Positions 17,375-29,575 of a DNA stretch of 64,000 bases are shown here, piece after piece. Position numbers and translations under genes: made by a program. This DNA is from Pseudomonas sp. LFM046 (GTDB lineage: Bacteria > Pseudomonadota > Gammaproteobacteria > Pseudomonadales > Pseudomonadaceae): NCBI RefSeq assembly GCF_000949385.2, contig NZ_JYKO02000001.1, positions 372,001 to 436,000 of the forward strand, given 5' to 3'. The notes beneath the pieces were generated by a model. That model ran no database searches and was not told the origin of the DNA. It worked only from the letters and a program-made list of their open reading frames with translations. Numbering within the stretch: the stretch's first letter is position 1; each line of letters starts with the position of its first letter.

Positions 17375-20300
17375 TTATACAGGCGCCTTTTGTTGGGCGC
17401 CAATCGCGGGGAGGGGGCTCAGGAACTTTCGGGCGAAGGTTTCGGGGGGCAGGGGGGAACTGAAGATAAAGCCTTGAATCTGCTCGCATCCTTCGGCGGC
17501 GAGGAAGTGTTCCTGGTCCTTGGTTTCCACGCCTTCGGCGATGACGGTGAGCTGCATGCTGCGGCCGAGGGCGATGATGGCTCGGCTGATGGCGGCGTCG
17601 TTGGGATCGTCGGGCAGGCCACGAACGAAGGACTTGTCGATCTTCAGGACATCCAGCGGCAGGCGCTTGAGGTAGCTGAGGGAGGAGTAGCCGGTGCCGA
17701 AGTCGTCGATGGCCAGTTGAACGCCGAGGGCCTTGAGGTTGTGCAGCACGCTGAGGGCTTCCTCGGCCTGGCTCATGATGAAGCCTTCGGTGATTTCCAG
17801 TTGCAGGCGCTGGGGTTCCAGGCCCAAGTGCTGGATGAGCTTCTGCAGGCGATCCACCAGTTGCGGCTGGCGCAGCTGGGCGCCAGCGAGGTTGATGGAC
17901 AGGGGGCCGAAGGGGGCGTGGCCTTGCTGCCATTCCTGCATCTGCCGGCAGGAGCGCTCCAGCACCCAGTCGCCCAGTGGCAGGATGAGGCCGGTTTCTT
18001 CGGCCAGGGGGACGAAGCGCTCCGGGGGAATTTCGCCGAACTGCGGGTGGTACCAGCGCACCAGGGCTTCAGCGCCCACGAGCGTCTGGTTCTGCAGGCA
18101 GAGCTTCGGCTGGTAGGCGAGGGACAGCTCGCCACGCTCCAGGGCGCGACGCAGTTCGGTTTCCAGGGCCATGCGTTCGGTGGCCTGGCTGGTGAGGTCG
18201 CGGGTGTAGAACTCGATGCGGTTGCGGCCACGGGCCTTGGCCCGGTACATCGCGGCGTCGGCGTTTTTCACCAGGGTGGCGACGTCCTGGCCGTGGTCCG
18301 GGAAGAGGCTGATGCCGATGCTGGCACTCATGAAGAACTCGTGCTGGCCGGCGGGGAAGGGCGCCTCGAAGCAGGTCAGCAGCTTGGTGGCCACGGCCTG
18401 GGCGTCGTTGGCGCTGTGCAGGCCGGGCAGCAGGATGATGAATTCGTCGCCGCCCAGGCGCGCGACGGTGTCGATGTCGCGCAACTGGCCGCGCAGGCGA
18501 GTGGCGATGCCTTTGAGCAGCAGGTCGCCCACCGGGTGGCCGAGGCTGTCATTGATGTGCTTGAAGCGGTCCAGGTCGATGAAGAGTACGGCGCCGTGGT
18601 GCTGGTCGTTGGCAGCGTCGGCCAGGGCGAGCTGTAGCCGGCTCTCGAACAGGAGACGGTTGGGCAGGCCGGTGAGCGGATCGTGGTGGGCCTGGTAGTC
18701 GAGGCGGGCCTGGGCGTGCTTCAGCGGTGAGATGTCGGCGAATACGCCCACGTAGTGGGTCACCTGCTCGTGGCGGTCGCGCACGGCGCTGATGGTGAGC
18801 CACTCGGGGTAGGGCTCGCCGTTCTTGCGGCGGTTCCAGATTTCGCCCTGCCAGTGCCCCTCGTGTTCCAGTTGGTGCCACATGGCGGCGTAGAAGGCGC
18901 TGTCGTGCTGGCCGGAGGCGAGCAGGCGGGGGGACTGGCCGAGGGCTTCGCTCTCGCTGTAGCCGGTGATTTCGCTGAAGGCGCGGTTGACGGCGGTGAT
19001 GCGCTGGGCGGTGTCGGTGATCATCACGCCTTCGGCGGTGCTTTCGAAGACAGTGGCGGCTTGCAGCAGTTTGTCCTGCATCTGCTGGCGTTCGGTGACG
19101 TCGCGCGCGATGGTCAGCATGCAGGCTTCGTCGCCGATGGGAATGGGCTGCGCGGAGAGTTCGCAAAGGCGGATCTGCCCGGATTTGGTCCGGATGCTGG
19201 TGGTGAAGTGGTACAGGCTGCCCCGCTCGCGGATGATCTTGATCATGTGGTTGCGGTCCAGCGGGTTGGCCCAGAGCCCCAGGTCCAGGGTGGAGCGGTC
19301 GGCGATTTCCTGGGAGCTGTAGCCGGTGATGCGGGTGAAGCCTTCGTTGGCTTCCATCAGCAGGCCGTCGCGGATGCGTGTGATGAGCAGGCCATCCGGT
19401 GAGGAATGGAAGGCGCGGGCGAATTTTTCTTCGGAGACCTGCAACTGCTGCTGGGTCTCCTTCAGTTGAGTGATGTCGCGGACCACCACCACCAGGGCAG
19501 CGGTGTCGTCGAGGTCGATGGCCTGGGCCGAGATGAGTCCGGTGAAGATTTCCCCGTTGGCGCGACGGAAGGGCATTTCCAGGTTGTGTAGCGGGTTGCC
19601 CTGCTGCAGGCGCTGGAGCAGCTTCGGCCCGATGCCGGGGATGCCCCAGATATCGAGTTCGGTGGCGGTCCTGCCGAGAACATCGCTGGCCTTGAGGCCG
19701 ATCTGCTGTTCGAAGGTCTGGTTGACCGCCAGCAGGCTGCCATCGGTGCGCCGGGCGATGGCGATGATGTCTGGGCAGTTGTGGAACACCGAGGCGAATT
19801 TCTGCTCGGACAGGCGCAGGGCCTGCTCGGTCTGCTTGGCCTCGGTGATGTCGATCATCAGGCCGCGCATCATCTGGGTTTCGCCGTGGGGAATCAGGGT
19901 GATGATGTCCCTGACCCAGAGCACCCGGCCATCGGCGGCGACCATGCGGTAGTCGAGGCTGTGGTCGCGGCCGGCAAGAGTTTCCGCTTCACAGAAGGCG
20001 TTGGCCCAGGCGGAGTCGTCGGAGTGCAGGGTGCGGCGCCAGAAGCCCGGTTCCAGCCAGGTGGCCAGGGGGTAGCCGAACAGCCGTTCGGCGTGGGGCG
20101 AGACGTAGGTGTAGCAGTAGTCCTCGACACGCATTTCCCAGGCGATGGCGTTGAGGCTTTCCACCAGGCCGCGGTAGTGCTGTTCGCTGCTGCTCAGTTC
20201 TTCCTGGAGGGCGGCGCGGCTGGCCATTTCGTTGCTCAGGCGACGGTTCACGCGCAGGACGAAGGCGAGCACGCCAGCGACCAGGAACACGCCGGGCAGG

Positions 20301-21112
20301 CCGTAGAGCAGGATGCGGATCCAGTCGGTGGGCTGGTAGAGCGCGCCACCTACCCAGCGTTCCTGGATCGCGGCGGCTTCTTCGGGGGTGATGTCGGCGA
20401 GGGCCTTGTCGAGGATGCCGGCAAGGACCGGCTGATTCTTCGGCGTCGCCATGGCCAGTTGATAGCGATAGGGCGTTTCGCCGCTGATGAAGATGCCTTC
20501 GAGCTTGAGCTGGCGCAGGCTCCAGACGCTGGAGGCGAGGTCGCTGACGAAGGCGTCCACCTGGCCGGTGGCCAAGGCCTGGAGGGCGGCGGCGACGGAG
20601 GGGTAGGCCTGCAGGCTGAGGTCGGGATGCTGGCTGCGCAGTAATTCCTGGGGCGCATAGTCTGCCACTACGCCGACGCGCAGGCCGTAGAGGTCCTTGA
20701 TGTTCGCGGGTTGCGAGCCCTCGGTGCGGGACAGGATGACGATGGGGAAGTCGAGATAGGGACGGGTGAAGAGCAGGTACCTCTGACGCTCGGGGGTGGA
20801 CATGATGCCGGGAAGCAGGTCGAGGTCACCTGTCTGGGCGCGCTGCAGCACTTCGCTCCAACTGCTGGGCTCGACCGGGGTGAGTTTCACGTCCAGACGC
20901 TGGCGGATCAGGGTGATGTAGTCGGCGGCCAGGCCCCGGTGGTTGCCCTGGAGGTCGCGGAATTCGAAGGGCGGCCAGGAGGCATCGATGCCGAGGCGCA
21001 GGTCGCCATGCTGATCGAGCCAGGCCTGCTCCTGCGGGGTGAGTGTCAAGGCACCGGCCGACAGGGTCCAGAGTGCCAGCAGGAGCATTAGTAGGGCCCG
21101 CGCTCGCGCCAT
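17375..21112 (-). CDS. rmcA: RmcA-like membrane c-di-GMP phosphodiesterase with SBP and PAS sensors
   Basis: The protein is 1245 residues, the length of P. aeruginosa RmcA (PA0575). It has a signal/anchor segment, a periplasmic family-3 solute-binding domain (about 27-253), one membrane helix (about 265-286), four PAS domains (about 305-800), a GGDEF domain (about 812-970, intact LGGDEFIILLPG) and an EAL domain (about 985-1235, EALVRW and DDFGTGYSS). EAL metal-ligand motifs look complete, so cyclic-di-GMP hydrolysis is expected, possibly GTP-stimulated through GGDEF. In P. aeruginosa the protein links redox state to biofilm structure. The gene lies between the tRNA and the rpoD terminator. 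Confidence 0.92.
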   Translation of the reverse strand: MARARALLMLLLALWTLSAGALTLTPQEQAWLDQHGDLRLGIDASWPPFEFRDLQGNHRGLAADYITLIRQRLDVKLTPVEPSSWSEVLQRAQTGDLDLLPGIMSTPERQRYLLFTRPYLDFPIVILSRTEGSQPANIKDLYGLRVGVVADYAPQELLRSQHPDLSLQAYPSVAAALQALATGQVDAFVSDLASSVWSLRQLKLEGIFISGETPYRYQLAMATPKNQPVLAGILDKALADITPEEAAAIQERWVGGALYQPTDWIRILLYGLPGVFLVAGVLAFVLRVNRRLSNEMASRAALQEELSSSEQHYRGLVESLNAIAWEMRVEDYCYTYVSPHAERLFGYPLATWLEPGFWRRTLHSDDSAWANAFCEAETLAGRDHSLDYRMVAADGRVLWVRDIITLIPHGETQMMRGLMIDITEAKQTEQALRLSEQKFASVFHNCPDIIAIARRTDGSLLAVNQTFEQQIGLKASDVLGRTATELDIWGIPGIGPKLLQRLQQGNPLHNLEMPFRRANGEIFTGLISAQAIDLDDTAALVVVVRDITQLKETQQQLQVSEEKFARAFHSSPDGLLITRIRDGLLMEANEGFTRITGYSSQEIADRSTLDLGLWANPLDRNHMIKIIRERGSLYHFTTSIRTKSGQIRLCELSAQPIPIGDEACMLTIARDVTERQQMQDKLLQAATVFESTAEGVMITDTAQRITAVNRAFSEITGYSESEALGQSPRLLASGQHDSAFYAAMWHQLEHEGHWQGEIWNRRKNGEPYPEWLTISAVRDRHEQVTHYVGVFADISPLKHAQARLDYQAHHDPLTGLPNRLLFESRLQLALADAANDQHHGAVLFIDLDRFKHINDSLGHPVGDLLLKGIATRLRGQLRDIDTVARLGGDEFIILLPGLHSANDAQAVATKLLTCFEAPFPAGQHEFFMSASIGISLFPDHGQDVATLVKNADAAMYRAKARGRNRIEFYTRDLTSQATERMALETELRRALERGELSLAYQPKLCLQNQTLVGAEALVRWYHPQFGEIPPERFVPLAEETGLILPLGDWVLERSCRQMQEWQQGHAPFGPLSINLAGAQLRQPQLVDRLQKLIQHLGLEPQRLQLEITEGFIMSQAEEALSVLHNLKALGVQLAIDDFGTGYSSLSYLKRLPLDVLKIDKSFVRGLPDDPNDAAISRAIIALGRSMQLTVIAEGVETKDQEHFLAAEGCEQIQGFIFSSPLPPETFARKFLSPLPAIGAQQKAPV

Positions 21113-21214
21113 CGGCGGCCTCGATCCTTGATGAAATGTCAGTTCGAAGTGTAGACGTGGCCGCTTGGCTGCTCGGAAAGAAATGGGAGTCGTTGCGGCT
21201 TGGCCAGGGGCACA

Positions 21215-21243
21215 AAAGAAAACCCCCGGACTGGCCGGGGGTT
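21215..21243 (-). terminator. rpoD operon terminator
   Basis: On the minus strand, AACCCCCGGCCAGTCCGGGGGTT (21243-21221) is followed by a T-rich stretch about ten bases after the rpoD stop codon. Confidence 0.9.
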
Positions 21244-21253
21244 CTCGTATCGC

Positions 21254-23107
<1,854 letters not shown>

Positions 23108-23174
23108 AGCACCCTATCCACTTAAGGTCTTGGCGGGCTGAAAACAAGCCGAGGATTATACCTGATCCGGGGCC

Positions 23175-25169
23175 CTACGCGCCAGTTGAGGTCGGAGTCA
23201 GGGGAGACGTGTTGCGGCTGAGGAGATCGCGCAGCTGATCTTTTTCCTCTGCGCTGAGTTCGCTTTGCCGTGCTTTCCGCAGCAGATTTTCCAGGCGGCG
23301 TTCCCGCTGGCGAGCCGACAACCTAGTTATAGTGTCGAAAAACTGTTGTTCAAGGTTGTCGTCGGAAATCAGCCATTCCTTTTCCGCAAGTGCCCGGAGT
23401 AGACGGCCTTGGTCGGTGCCGTGCCAACGGGCGATCAACTGCAGCGAGCGCAGTTTCGGATTCTTCTGCACCGCCTCCACCAGTGACACCATGAGCTGGG
23501 CGTACGTGTCGTCTTCTGCGGCGAAATGGCTGGCATCCTCCACCTTCTGGGCCAGCGACGGATGGTGGAGCAGGGTGCGCAAGGCGGTCAGGGTGGGGGA
23601 TTCCACCTTCACTTCGGTGCGTGGCGGACGCTTGAAGTCGTCACGTCCCTGCTGGTTCCACTTCTTGCCGTCCTTCTTCCAGTCGTCCTTTTTCCAGCCA
23701 TCCTTGCGTTTCTCGCCCTTCTGCCAATTGCCTTGGGGAGTCGCAGGCTGCTCGAAGTAGTGGCTGTGGTCCGGTTCGTACTGCTGGTCGTCGTAGCCGG
23801 AGAAGGATTCGTAGTAGGCATCGTCCGAGTGCCCATGGCTGTCATTGCTGACACTGGCGGCGGCGCTGCGAGCGAACTGGCCGAGGGCGTCGCCGTTGAG
23901 GCCGGTGATTTCGGCCAGGCGCTGGCGCATCAGGACCTTGAGATTGGCGCCGGGAATGCGTTCGATCAGTGGGGCCGCCAGCGTGGCCAGGTGGGCTTTG
24001 CCTTCCAGGGACGAGGGGTCTGCTTCCTGGGTCAGTTGCTGGAAGAAGTAGTCGGCCAGGGGCTGGGCGTACTGGGTGATCCGGGCGCGGAAGGCGTCGG
24101 TGCCTTCCTTGCGGACCAGGCTGTCCGGGTCCTCGCCCTCGGGCAGGAAGAGGAAACGAGCGCGGCGGCCATCTTCCAGGCTTGGCAGAGTGGCTTCCAG
24201 TGCGCGCCAGGCGGCCTTGCGTCCGGCTTGGTCGCCGTCGAAACAGAAGAGGATGCTCGGCACCAGGCGGAACAGGCGGCGGACGTGCTCTTCGCTGGTG
24301 GCCGTGCCCAGGGTGGCGACGGCATTGCGCAGACCCTGCTGGGCGAGGGCGATGACGTCCATGTAGCCCTCGACGACCATGATCTCGTCGAGGTTGCGGT
24401 TGTGTTTGCGTGCCTCGAACAGCCCGTAGAGTTCCTGGCCCTTGTGGAATACCGGGGTCTCCGGGGAGTTCAGGTACTTGGGCTTGTCATCGCCCAGGAC
24501 TCGGCCGCCGAAGGCGATGATGCGGCCGCGGCTATCGCGGATCGGGAACATCACTCGGTCACGGAAGCGGTCGTAGCGCTTGCCGGTCTCGGCGTTCTCG
24601 ATCAGCAGGCCGGCATCGATCATGTGCTTTTGCTGCAGGTTGTCGCCGCCCATGTGTTTGAGCAGGTGGTCCCAGCCGGGCGGGGCGAAGCCCAGGCCAA
24701 AATCGCGGGCGATCTCGCCGGTCAGGCCGCGACCCTTGAGGTACTCCACCGCGGCCTTGCGGGTCGGGTGCTGCTTCAGGGCGTGCCGGTAGTAGTCCGA
24801 CGCTGCGGTGAGCAGGGCATAAAGCGGGGAGTCGGTGGGTTGGTGCGGGCGGTTGCTGCGTCCGCCTTCCTCTCGCGGGACTTCCAGGCCGGCGCGTTTC
24901 GCCAGTTCATCGACCGCCTGGGGGAAGTCCAGGTGATCGTGGTCCATGATGAAGCCGAGGGCGTTGCCGCCGGCGCCGCAGCCGAAGCAGTAGTAGAACT
25001 GCTTGTCCGGGCTGACGCTGAAGGACGGGGTCTTCTCGTTGTGGAAGGGGCAGCGCGCCGTGTAGTTCTTGCCAGCCTTCTTCAGCTGCACGCGAGCGCC
25101 GACCACTTCGACTATGTCGGTGCGGTTCAGCAGGTCGTCGATGAAGCCTTGGGGGATCAGGCCAGCCAT
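23175..25169 (-). CDS. dnaG: DNA primase
   Basis: The 664-residue primase makes RNA primers at the replication fork. It has the N-terminal CHC2 zinc finger (CPFHNEKTPSF ... YYCFGCGAGGNA), the RNA-polymerase core with TOPRIM acidic residues (VVEGYMDV, FDGDQAGRKA) and a C-terminal helicase-interaction domain (about 520-664). Between them is an unusual low-complexity linker (about residues 445-510) rich in Lys, Trp, Asp and Tyr, with repeated KKDGWKKDDWKKDGKK-like runs. It lies second in the macromolecular-synthesis operon after rpsU and its attenuating terminator. Confidence 0.97.
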   Translation of the reverse strand: MAGLIPQGFIDDLLNRTDIVEVVGARVQLKKAGKNYTARCPFHNEKTPSFSVSPDKQFYYCFGCGAGGNALGFIMDHDHLDFPQAVDELAKRAGLEVPREEGGRSNRPHQPTDSPLYALLTAASDYYRHALKQHPTRKAAVEYLKGRGLTGEIARDFGLGFAPPGWDHLLKHMGGDNLQQKHMIDAGLLIENAETGKRYDRFRDRVMFPIRDSRGRIIAFGGRVLGDDKPKYLNSPETPVFHKGQELYGLFEARKHNRNLDEIMVVEGYMDVIALAQQGLRNAVATLGTATSEEHVRRLFRLVPSILFCFDGDQAGRKAAWRALEATLPSLEDGRRARFLFLPEGEDPDSLVRKEGTDAFRARITQYAQPLADYFFQQLTQEADPSSLEGKAHLATLAAPLIERIPGANLKVLMRQRLAEITGLNGDALGQFARSAAASVSNDSHGHSDDAYYESFSGYDDQQYEPDHSHYFEQPATPQGNWQKGEKRKDGWKKDDWKKDGKKWNQQGRDDFKRPPRTEVKVESPTLTALRTLLHHPSLAQKVEDASHFAAEDDTYAQLMVSLVEAVQKNPKLRSLQLIARWHGTDQGRLLRALAEKEWLISDDNLEQQFFDTITRLSARQRERRLENLLRKARQSELSAEEKDQLRDLLSRNTSPLTPTSTGA

Positions 25170-25243
25170 AAGGTGCTCAGGGCGCGGGAAGGTTCAAAGC
25201 ATACTCCAGCAGGGCGGCGCTTGGTGTGCCGGGGCTGGAAAGC

Positions 25244-25282
25244 AAAAAACTCCGCCATTCGCCAAGGCGAAGCGGAGTTTCT
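25244..25282 (-). terminator. partial terminator between rpsU and dnaG
   Basis: On the minus strand, AAACTCCGC and GCGGAGTTT arms enclose a smaller CGCC/GGCG stem and are followed by a T-run (25249-25244). It corresponds to the known terminator that lowers dnaG-rpoD transcription relative to rpsU. A second GC-only hairpin lies at 25301-25320. Confidence 0.85.
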
Positions 25283-25351
25283 TGTGTGCGCTACATGCAT
25301 TCGCCCGGCCAGGGCCGGGCGTTGCTTGTGCGTGCGGCGGAGCCTGTTAAC

Positions 25352-25567
25352 TCAGTACAGGCGCTCGCGGCGGCGCTGCTCGCGCTGCACTTTCTTGGCG
25401 TGACGCTTGACCGCGGCGGCGGCTTTGCGCTTGCGCTCGGCAGTGGGCTTCTCGTAGAACTCACGGCTGCGGACTTCGGCCAGTACGCCGGCTTTCTCGC
25501 AGGAGCGCTTGAAACGACGCAGGGCTACGTCGAAGGGTTCGTTCTCTTTAACTTTGACGGCTGGCAT
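25352..25567 (-). CDS. rpsU: 30S ribosomal protein S21
   Basis: This is a 71-residue basic protein starting [20 protein letters not shown] and ending in an Arg/Lys-rich helix ([11 protein letters not shown]), identical in layout to bacterial S21, which helps 30S subunits engage mRNA. The ATG at 25567 gives the standard length; an upstream in-frame start at 25645 would lie in promoter DNA. It is the first gene of rpsU-dnaG-rpoD and is divergent from tsaD. Confidence 0.98.
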   Translation of the reverse strand: MPAVKVKENEPFDVALRRFKRSCEKAGVLAEVRSREFYEKPTAERKRKAAAAVKRHAKKVQREQRRRERLY

Positions 25568-25654
25568 CCAGGTCGTACCTTCATCAATTACCGAATGGTC
25601 GACGCATTCCGGCAAAAGCTGGCTCGGTGGCGCGTCGGATTTCAAGGGCTGCGG

Positions 25655-25683
25655 ATATTAACGCCTCAAGGCTCGGAATGCAA
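25655..25683 (-). promoter_or_regulatory. candidate sigma-70 promoter for rpsU-dnaG-rpoD
   Basis: On the minus strand, TTGCAT (25683-25678) and TAATAT (25660-25655) are separated by exactly 17 bases, about 80 bases before the rpsU start. The -35 element is weak. No LexA box was recognised. Confidence 0.4.
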
Positions 25684-25773
25684 AGCCTTCAGTCGAAAAC
25701 CGCTGGTCGGCGGGAGGGGCGGCGATTATGATTCGCGCCTTCTTGTTTGACCAGGCCAGAAAGGCTCGTTCCC

Positions 25774-26799
25774 ATGCTAGTGCTGGGGTTGGAAACCTCC
25801 TGCGACGAAACCGGCGTCGCCCTTTACGACAGTGAGCGTGGCCTGCTGGCCGATGCGCTGTTCAGTCAGATCGACCTGCACCGGGTTTACGGCGGCGTCG
25901 TGCCCGAATTGGCCTCCCGTGACCACGTCAAGCGCATGCTACCGCTGCTGCGCCAGGTGCTGGAAGAGGCCGATCGCAAGCCCGAAGACATCGACGGCAT
26001 CGCCTACACCGCCGGCCCCGGCCTGGTGGGGGCGTTGCTGGTGGGCGCTTCCTGTGCCCAGGCCCTGGCCTTTGCCTGGGGCGTGCCGGCACTCGGCGTA
26101 CACCATATGGAAGGCCACCTGCTGGCGCCCATGCTCGAGGAGCAGCCGCCGGAGTTCCCGTTCGTCGCCCTGCTGGTTTCCGGTGGTCACACCCAACTGG
26201 TACGGGTGGACGGTATCGGCCGCTACGCCCTGCTGGGCGAGTCGGTGGACGATGCCGCCGGTGAAGCCTTCGACAAGACCGCCAAACTGATCGGCCTCGG
26301 CTATCCGGGCGGTCCCGAGATCGCCCGCCTGGCGCAGAGCGGTACCCCCGGCCGCTTCACTTTCCCGCGTCCGATGACCGATCGCCCCGGTCTGGATTTC
26401 AGTTTCAGCGGCCTCAAGACCTTCGCCCTCAACACGTGGCAGCAGTGCCGCGATGCTGGGGACGACGGCGAGCAAACCCGTTGCGACATCGCTCTGGCCT
26501 TCGAGCAGGCCGTGGTGGAGACTCTCACCATCAAGTGCAAGCGCGCCCTGAAACAGACCGGTCTGAAACGCCTGGTAATTGCTGGCGGGGTAAGTGCCAA
26601 CCAGTCGCTGCGCCAGTCTCTCGGCAAAATGCTGGGGGACCTCAAGGGGGAGGTGTTCTATGCGCGGCCGCGTTTCTGCACCGACAACGGCGCGATGATC
26701 GCCTACGCCGGTTGCCAGCGTTTGCTGGCGGGGCAGCAGGATGGTCCGGCGATTGCCGTACAGGCGCGCTGGCCGATGGAGCAGCTGCCAGCGGTCTGA
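25774..26799 (+). CDS. tsaD: tRNA N6-threonylcarbamoyladenosine transferase TsaD
   Basis: The 341-residue TsaD (formerly Gcp) transfers the threonylcarbamoyl group to A37 of ANN-reading tRNAs together with TsaB/TsaE. The start [17 protein letters not shown] is the family signature, and the metal-binding HHMEGH has His111 and His115 at the standard positions. A further signature, SGGHTQLV, follows. I chose the ATG at 25774; nine upstream in-frame codons from 25747 lie in the divergent promoter region shared with rpsU, a common gamma-proteobacterial arrangement. Confidence 0.97.
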   Translation: MLVLGLETSCDETGVALYDSERGLLADALFSQIDLHRVYGGVVPELASRDHVKRMLPLLRQVLEEADRKPEDIDGIAYTAGPGLVGALLVGASCAQALAFAWGVPALGVHHMEGHLLAPMLEEQPPEFPFVALLVSGGHTQLVRVDGIGRYALLGESVDDAAGEAFDKTAKLIGLGYPGGPEIARLAQSGTPGRFTFPRPMTDRPGLDFSFSGLKTFALNTWQQCRDAGDDGEQTRCDIALAFEQAVVETLTIKCKRALKQTGLKRLVIAGGVSANQSLRQSLGKMLGDLKGEVFYARPRFCTDNGAMIAYAGCQRLLAGQQDGPAIAVQARWPMEQLPAV

Positions 26800-26830
26800 C
26801 AGCCAGCTGAGTCGTTTTCACCAACGCCAG

Positions 26831-27400
26831 TCAGAAATGTCGTTCGCGTCCCGCGAAAAGGTCGCGTAGATTGCCGCGATGACGCCAGACGATGAGCGCG
26901 GTCAGCGCGGTCATCGGCAGGAGCGCGCCGGGCTGTTGCCAGGCCAGTAGTGGCAGGGTCAGCGGCGTGGCGATCAGCGCGGCCAGCGAGCTGGTGCGGG
27001 TCAGGTAGAAGGTCAGCAGCCAGACGCAGATGGCCAGCAGTGCGGCCGGTGGATAGAGCCCCAGCAGCATGCCGGCGGCGGTGGCGACGCCCTTGCCACC
27101 ACGGAAACGGAAGTACAGGGGATACAGGTGCCCGAGCACCGCGGCGAGGCCGACCCAAGCCTGCTGCTGGATGCCCAGGCCGCAAAGAGCGGCGACCACC
27201 ACCGGCAACAGGCCTTTGGCCAGGTCGCCGAGCAGGGTCAGGATCGCCAGCTTCTTTCCCGCCACCCGCAGCATATTGGTGGCACCAGGGTTGCCGGAGC
27301 CCTGGGCACGTGGATCGACCGTGCCGAACAGACGGCTGAGCAGAATGGCGAAGGACAACGATCCGAGCAGGTAGGCGAGAGCCGCCAGCAGCCAAAACAT
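26831..27400 (-). CDS. plsY: glycerol-3-phosphate acyltransferase PlsY
   Basis: This 189-residue multi-helix membrane enzyme acylates glycerol-3-phosphate from acyl-phosphate, the first step of phospholipid synthesis. Family motifs GSGNPGATN and FRGGKGVAT are present, as is the C-terminal RHRGNLRDL. The start at 27400 ([14 protein letters not shown]) matches the usual length; the in-frame ATG at 27409 would add three residues. It converges with tsaD and is divergent from folB. Confidence 0.95.
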   Translation of the reverse strand: MFWLLAALAYLLGSLSFAILLSRLFGTVDPRAQGSGNPGATNMLRVAGKKLAILTLLGDLAKGLLPVVVAALCGLGIQQQAWVGLAAVLGHLYPLYFRFRGGKGVATAAGMLLGLYPPAALLAICVWLLTFYLTRTSSLAALIATPLTLPLLAWQQPGALLPMTALTALIVWRHRGNLRDLFAGRERHF

Positions 27401-27451
27401 GGTTTCCATTCCGGGGCGAGGAAGTCCCGATTCTAGCGGGGCAGCACTGAC

Positions 27452-27805
27452 GTGGACACGGTTTTCATCGAGGGTCTGGAGGTCGACACCGTAATCGGTG
27501 CCTATGACTGGGAGCGGAGCATTCGCCAATGCCTGCGCCTGGACCTGCAGCTGGGCTGGGACAACCGCCCGGCCGCCGAGGGCGACGATCTCGACAAGGC
27601 GCTCGATTACGCTTCCGTGTCCCAGCGCATCCAGGCCTTTGCCGCCGAAGCCCAGTTCCTGCTGGTCGAGACCTTCGCCGAGCGCCTGGTTGCGGTCCTG
27701 ATGGCCGAGTTCAACATTCCCTGGATTCGCCTGAAACTGCACAAGCCCGGCGCCGTGCCGGCGGCGAGCAGCGTTGGCGTGGAGATCGAGCGCGGATGTC
27801 GCTGA
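27452..27805 (+). CDS. folB: dihydroneopterin aldolase
   Basis: This 117-residue enzyme cleaves 7,8-dihydroneopterin in folate synthesis. It starts with GTG ([21 protein letters not shown]), the typical FolB N-terminus containing the substrate-binding Glu, and has the conserved KLHKPGAV near the end with the catalytic Lys. The last ten bases overlap folK, which supplies the next enzyme, so the two are translationally coupled. Confidence 0.95.
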   Translation: MDTVFIEGLEVDTVIGAYDWERSIRQCLRLDLQLGWDNRPAAEGDDLDKALDYASVSQRIQAFAAEAQFLLVETFAERLVAVLMAEFNIPWIRLKLHKPGAVPAASSVGVEIERGCR

Positions 27806-28338
27806 CCTCTATCTACCTCGGCCTCGGCAGCAACATCGACCGCGAGCGCAACTTGACCGCCGGCCTTGAAGCCCTGACGGGTTTCCTCCAGGACATTCGG
27901 TGCTCACCCGTGTTCGAGAGCCTGCCCGTAGGCATCAAGAGCGGGAATTTCTTCAATTTCGTGGTGGCGGCCCGTACCGAGCTGTCGCTGCACGAGCTGG
28001 ATCGCCGGCTAAAGGAGATCGAGGCTGACAACGGTCGATATGCTCCGGGCCGCAAGGGCCTGCCGCTGGATATCGATGTACTGCTCTTTGGCGATCGCGT
28101 GGGTAACTTTGATGGCTTGGTCCTGCCGCGCCCCGAGGTCCTGAAGAATGCCTTCGTGCTGTGGCCGCTGGCATTGCTGGCGCCCGAAGTGCGACACCCG
28201 GGGGATGGGCGGACGTTCGCCGAGCTCTGGGAAAGTGCCAGTATCCCGCAGACGCTGTGGCCCGCCTCCTTCAGCTGGCACGGCGAAGAGCTGACGCCTC
28301 CGGCACTGCTTCAGGCCTTCCCGCCGCTCTCCTTGTAA
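27796..28338 (+). CDS. folK: HPPK: 2-amino-4-hydroxy-6-hydroxymethyldihydropteridine pyrophosphokinase
   Basis: This 180-residue enzyme transfers pyrophosphate from ATP to hydroxymethyl-dihydropterin, directly after FolB. It starts [14 protein letters not shown], and the HPPK signature appears as [13 protein letters not shown] followed by [16 protein letters not shown]. It overlaps folB by ten bases and converges with cca; the two 3' ends overlap by 28 bases. Confidence 0.95.
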   Translation: MSLTSIYLGLGSNIDRERNLTAGLEALTGFLQDIRCSPVFESLPVGIKSGNFFNFVVAARTELSLHELDRRLKEIEADNGRYAPGRKGLPLDIDVLLFGDRVGNFDGLVLPRPEVLKNAFVLWPLALLAPEVRHPGDGRTFAELWESASIPQTLWPASFSWHGEELTPPALLQAFPPLSL

Positions 28339-29543
28339 GCCTTCAGCACCTTGAGTCGCTCGTTCTTGAGCGCCTCGCCCAATTCGGCGCCTTTGAAGCC
28401 CTTTTCCAGCAACGGTTGAACCGCCACGGCACGGGCGGCGGCGGCTGCGCCCAGCAGGTAGGTTGATTGCGGGTACTCGCGCTGTTCCAGGCCGGTACGG
28501 CCACGAGCGTCCATTTCGCTGGCGGCGACGAACTCCTCGAAGCGCTGGGGGCGGCGGTAGACGTCGAAGCTCTGCAGCAGCTCCAGCAGCGTCGAGGCCC
28601 GAAGTTCCAAGGCTCGGTGGGCGTGGGTGTGGTACTCGCCCACCAGTAGCGCCAGTTCCTGACAATCGCGAGGCGCCTTGCAGCGCTCGTTCACCGCCTT
28701 GATCAGATTCAGCCCGCGCTTTTCGTGGGCGATGTGCTGCGGCCACTCTTCTTCCGGGGTCGCACCCTTGCCCAGATCGTGGAGCAGGCAGGCCCAACGC
28801 ACGGTCAGCGGCTGGTCGTGCTCAGCGCACTGGCGCAGGACCGCGAGCACATGGATGCCGGAATCCACTTCCGGGTGATGCTGCTCCGGCTGGGGCACAC
28901 CGAACAGGCGGTCCAGCTCGGGCATCCAGGCGGCAAGGGCGCCGCTGTCGCGCAGCACCTGGATGAACACATCCGGGCGAGGCTCCATCAGGGCCCGGGA
29001 AATTTCCTTCCAGCTGCGCTCCGGGGTGAGGGCGTCCAGTTCGCCGGACTCGGCAATCGTCCGCATCAGCTCCAGGGTTTCGTCGGCTACGGTGAAACCA
29101 AGTGGCGCGTAACGCGCGGCGAAGCGTGCCACCCGCAGCACCCGCAGCGGGTCCTCGGCGAAGGCGGGGGAGACATGGCGCAGCAGGCGATTTTCCAGAT
29201 CCTTCTGCCCGCCGTAGGGGTCGATCACATGGCCTTCCCCGTCTTCTGCCATGGCGTTGACGGTGAGGTCGCGGCGGATCAGGTCCTGCTCCAGGGTCAC
29301 GTCGGGGCTGGCGTAGAAGGTGAAGCCGCCATAGCCGCGACCGCTCTTGCGCTCGGTGCGGGCAAGGGCGTACTCCTCGCCGGTCGTGGGGTGCAGAAAT
29401 ACCGGGAAGTCCGCGCCTACCGGGCGGAAACCCTTCTCCAGCATTTCGTCGGCAGTGGCGCCCACCACCACCCAGTCGTTTTCGGTCACTGGACGACCCA
29501 ACAGGCGGTCGCGAACCGCACCACCTACTTTGTATATCTGCAT
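28311..29543 (-). CDS. cca: CCA-adding tRNA nucleotidyltransferase with HD domain
   Basis: The 410-residue enzyme repairs or adds the tRNA 3' CCA end. The nucleotidyltransferase head shows [10 protein letters not shown] at residues 7-16 and [10 protein letters not shown], with the DxD acidic pair nearby; the C-terminal half has an HD phosphohydrolase region (LLHDLGKG), as in E. coli-type Cca. It is the last gene of a run that begins at prkA, 32 bases after the lipoprotein gene, and its 3' end overlaps folK. Confidence 0.95.
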   Translation of the reverse strand: MQIYKVGGAVRDRLLGRPVTENDWVVVGATADEMLEKGFRPVGADFPVFLHPTTGEEYALARTERKSGRGYGGFTFYASPDVTLEQDLIRRDLTVNAMAEDGEGHVIDPYGGQKDLENRLLRHVSPAFAEDPLRVLRVARFAARYAPLGFTVADETLELMRTIAESGELDALTPERSWKEISRALMEPRPDVFIQVLRDSGALAAWMPELDRLFGVPQPEQHHPEVDSGIHVLAVLRQCAEHDQPLTVRWACLLHDLGKGATPEEEWPQHIAHEKRGLNLIKAVNERCKAPRDCQELALLVGEYHTHAHRALELRASTLLELLQSFDVYRRPQRFEEFVAASEMDARGRTGLEQREYPQSTYLLGAAAAARAVAVQPLLEKGFKGAELGEALKNERLKVLKAYKESGGKA

Positions 29544-29575
29544 GGCTTGCCTCCGTGGCTGCGGAGGATAGCAGC

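Noticed and set aside
25568-25773. LexA box upstream of rpsU
   Set aside because: No CTGT-N8-ACAG type site could be found by eye.
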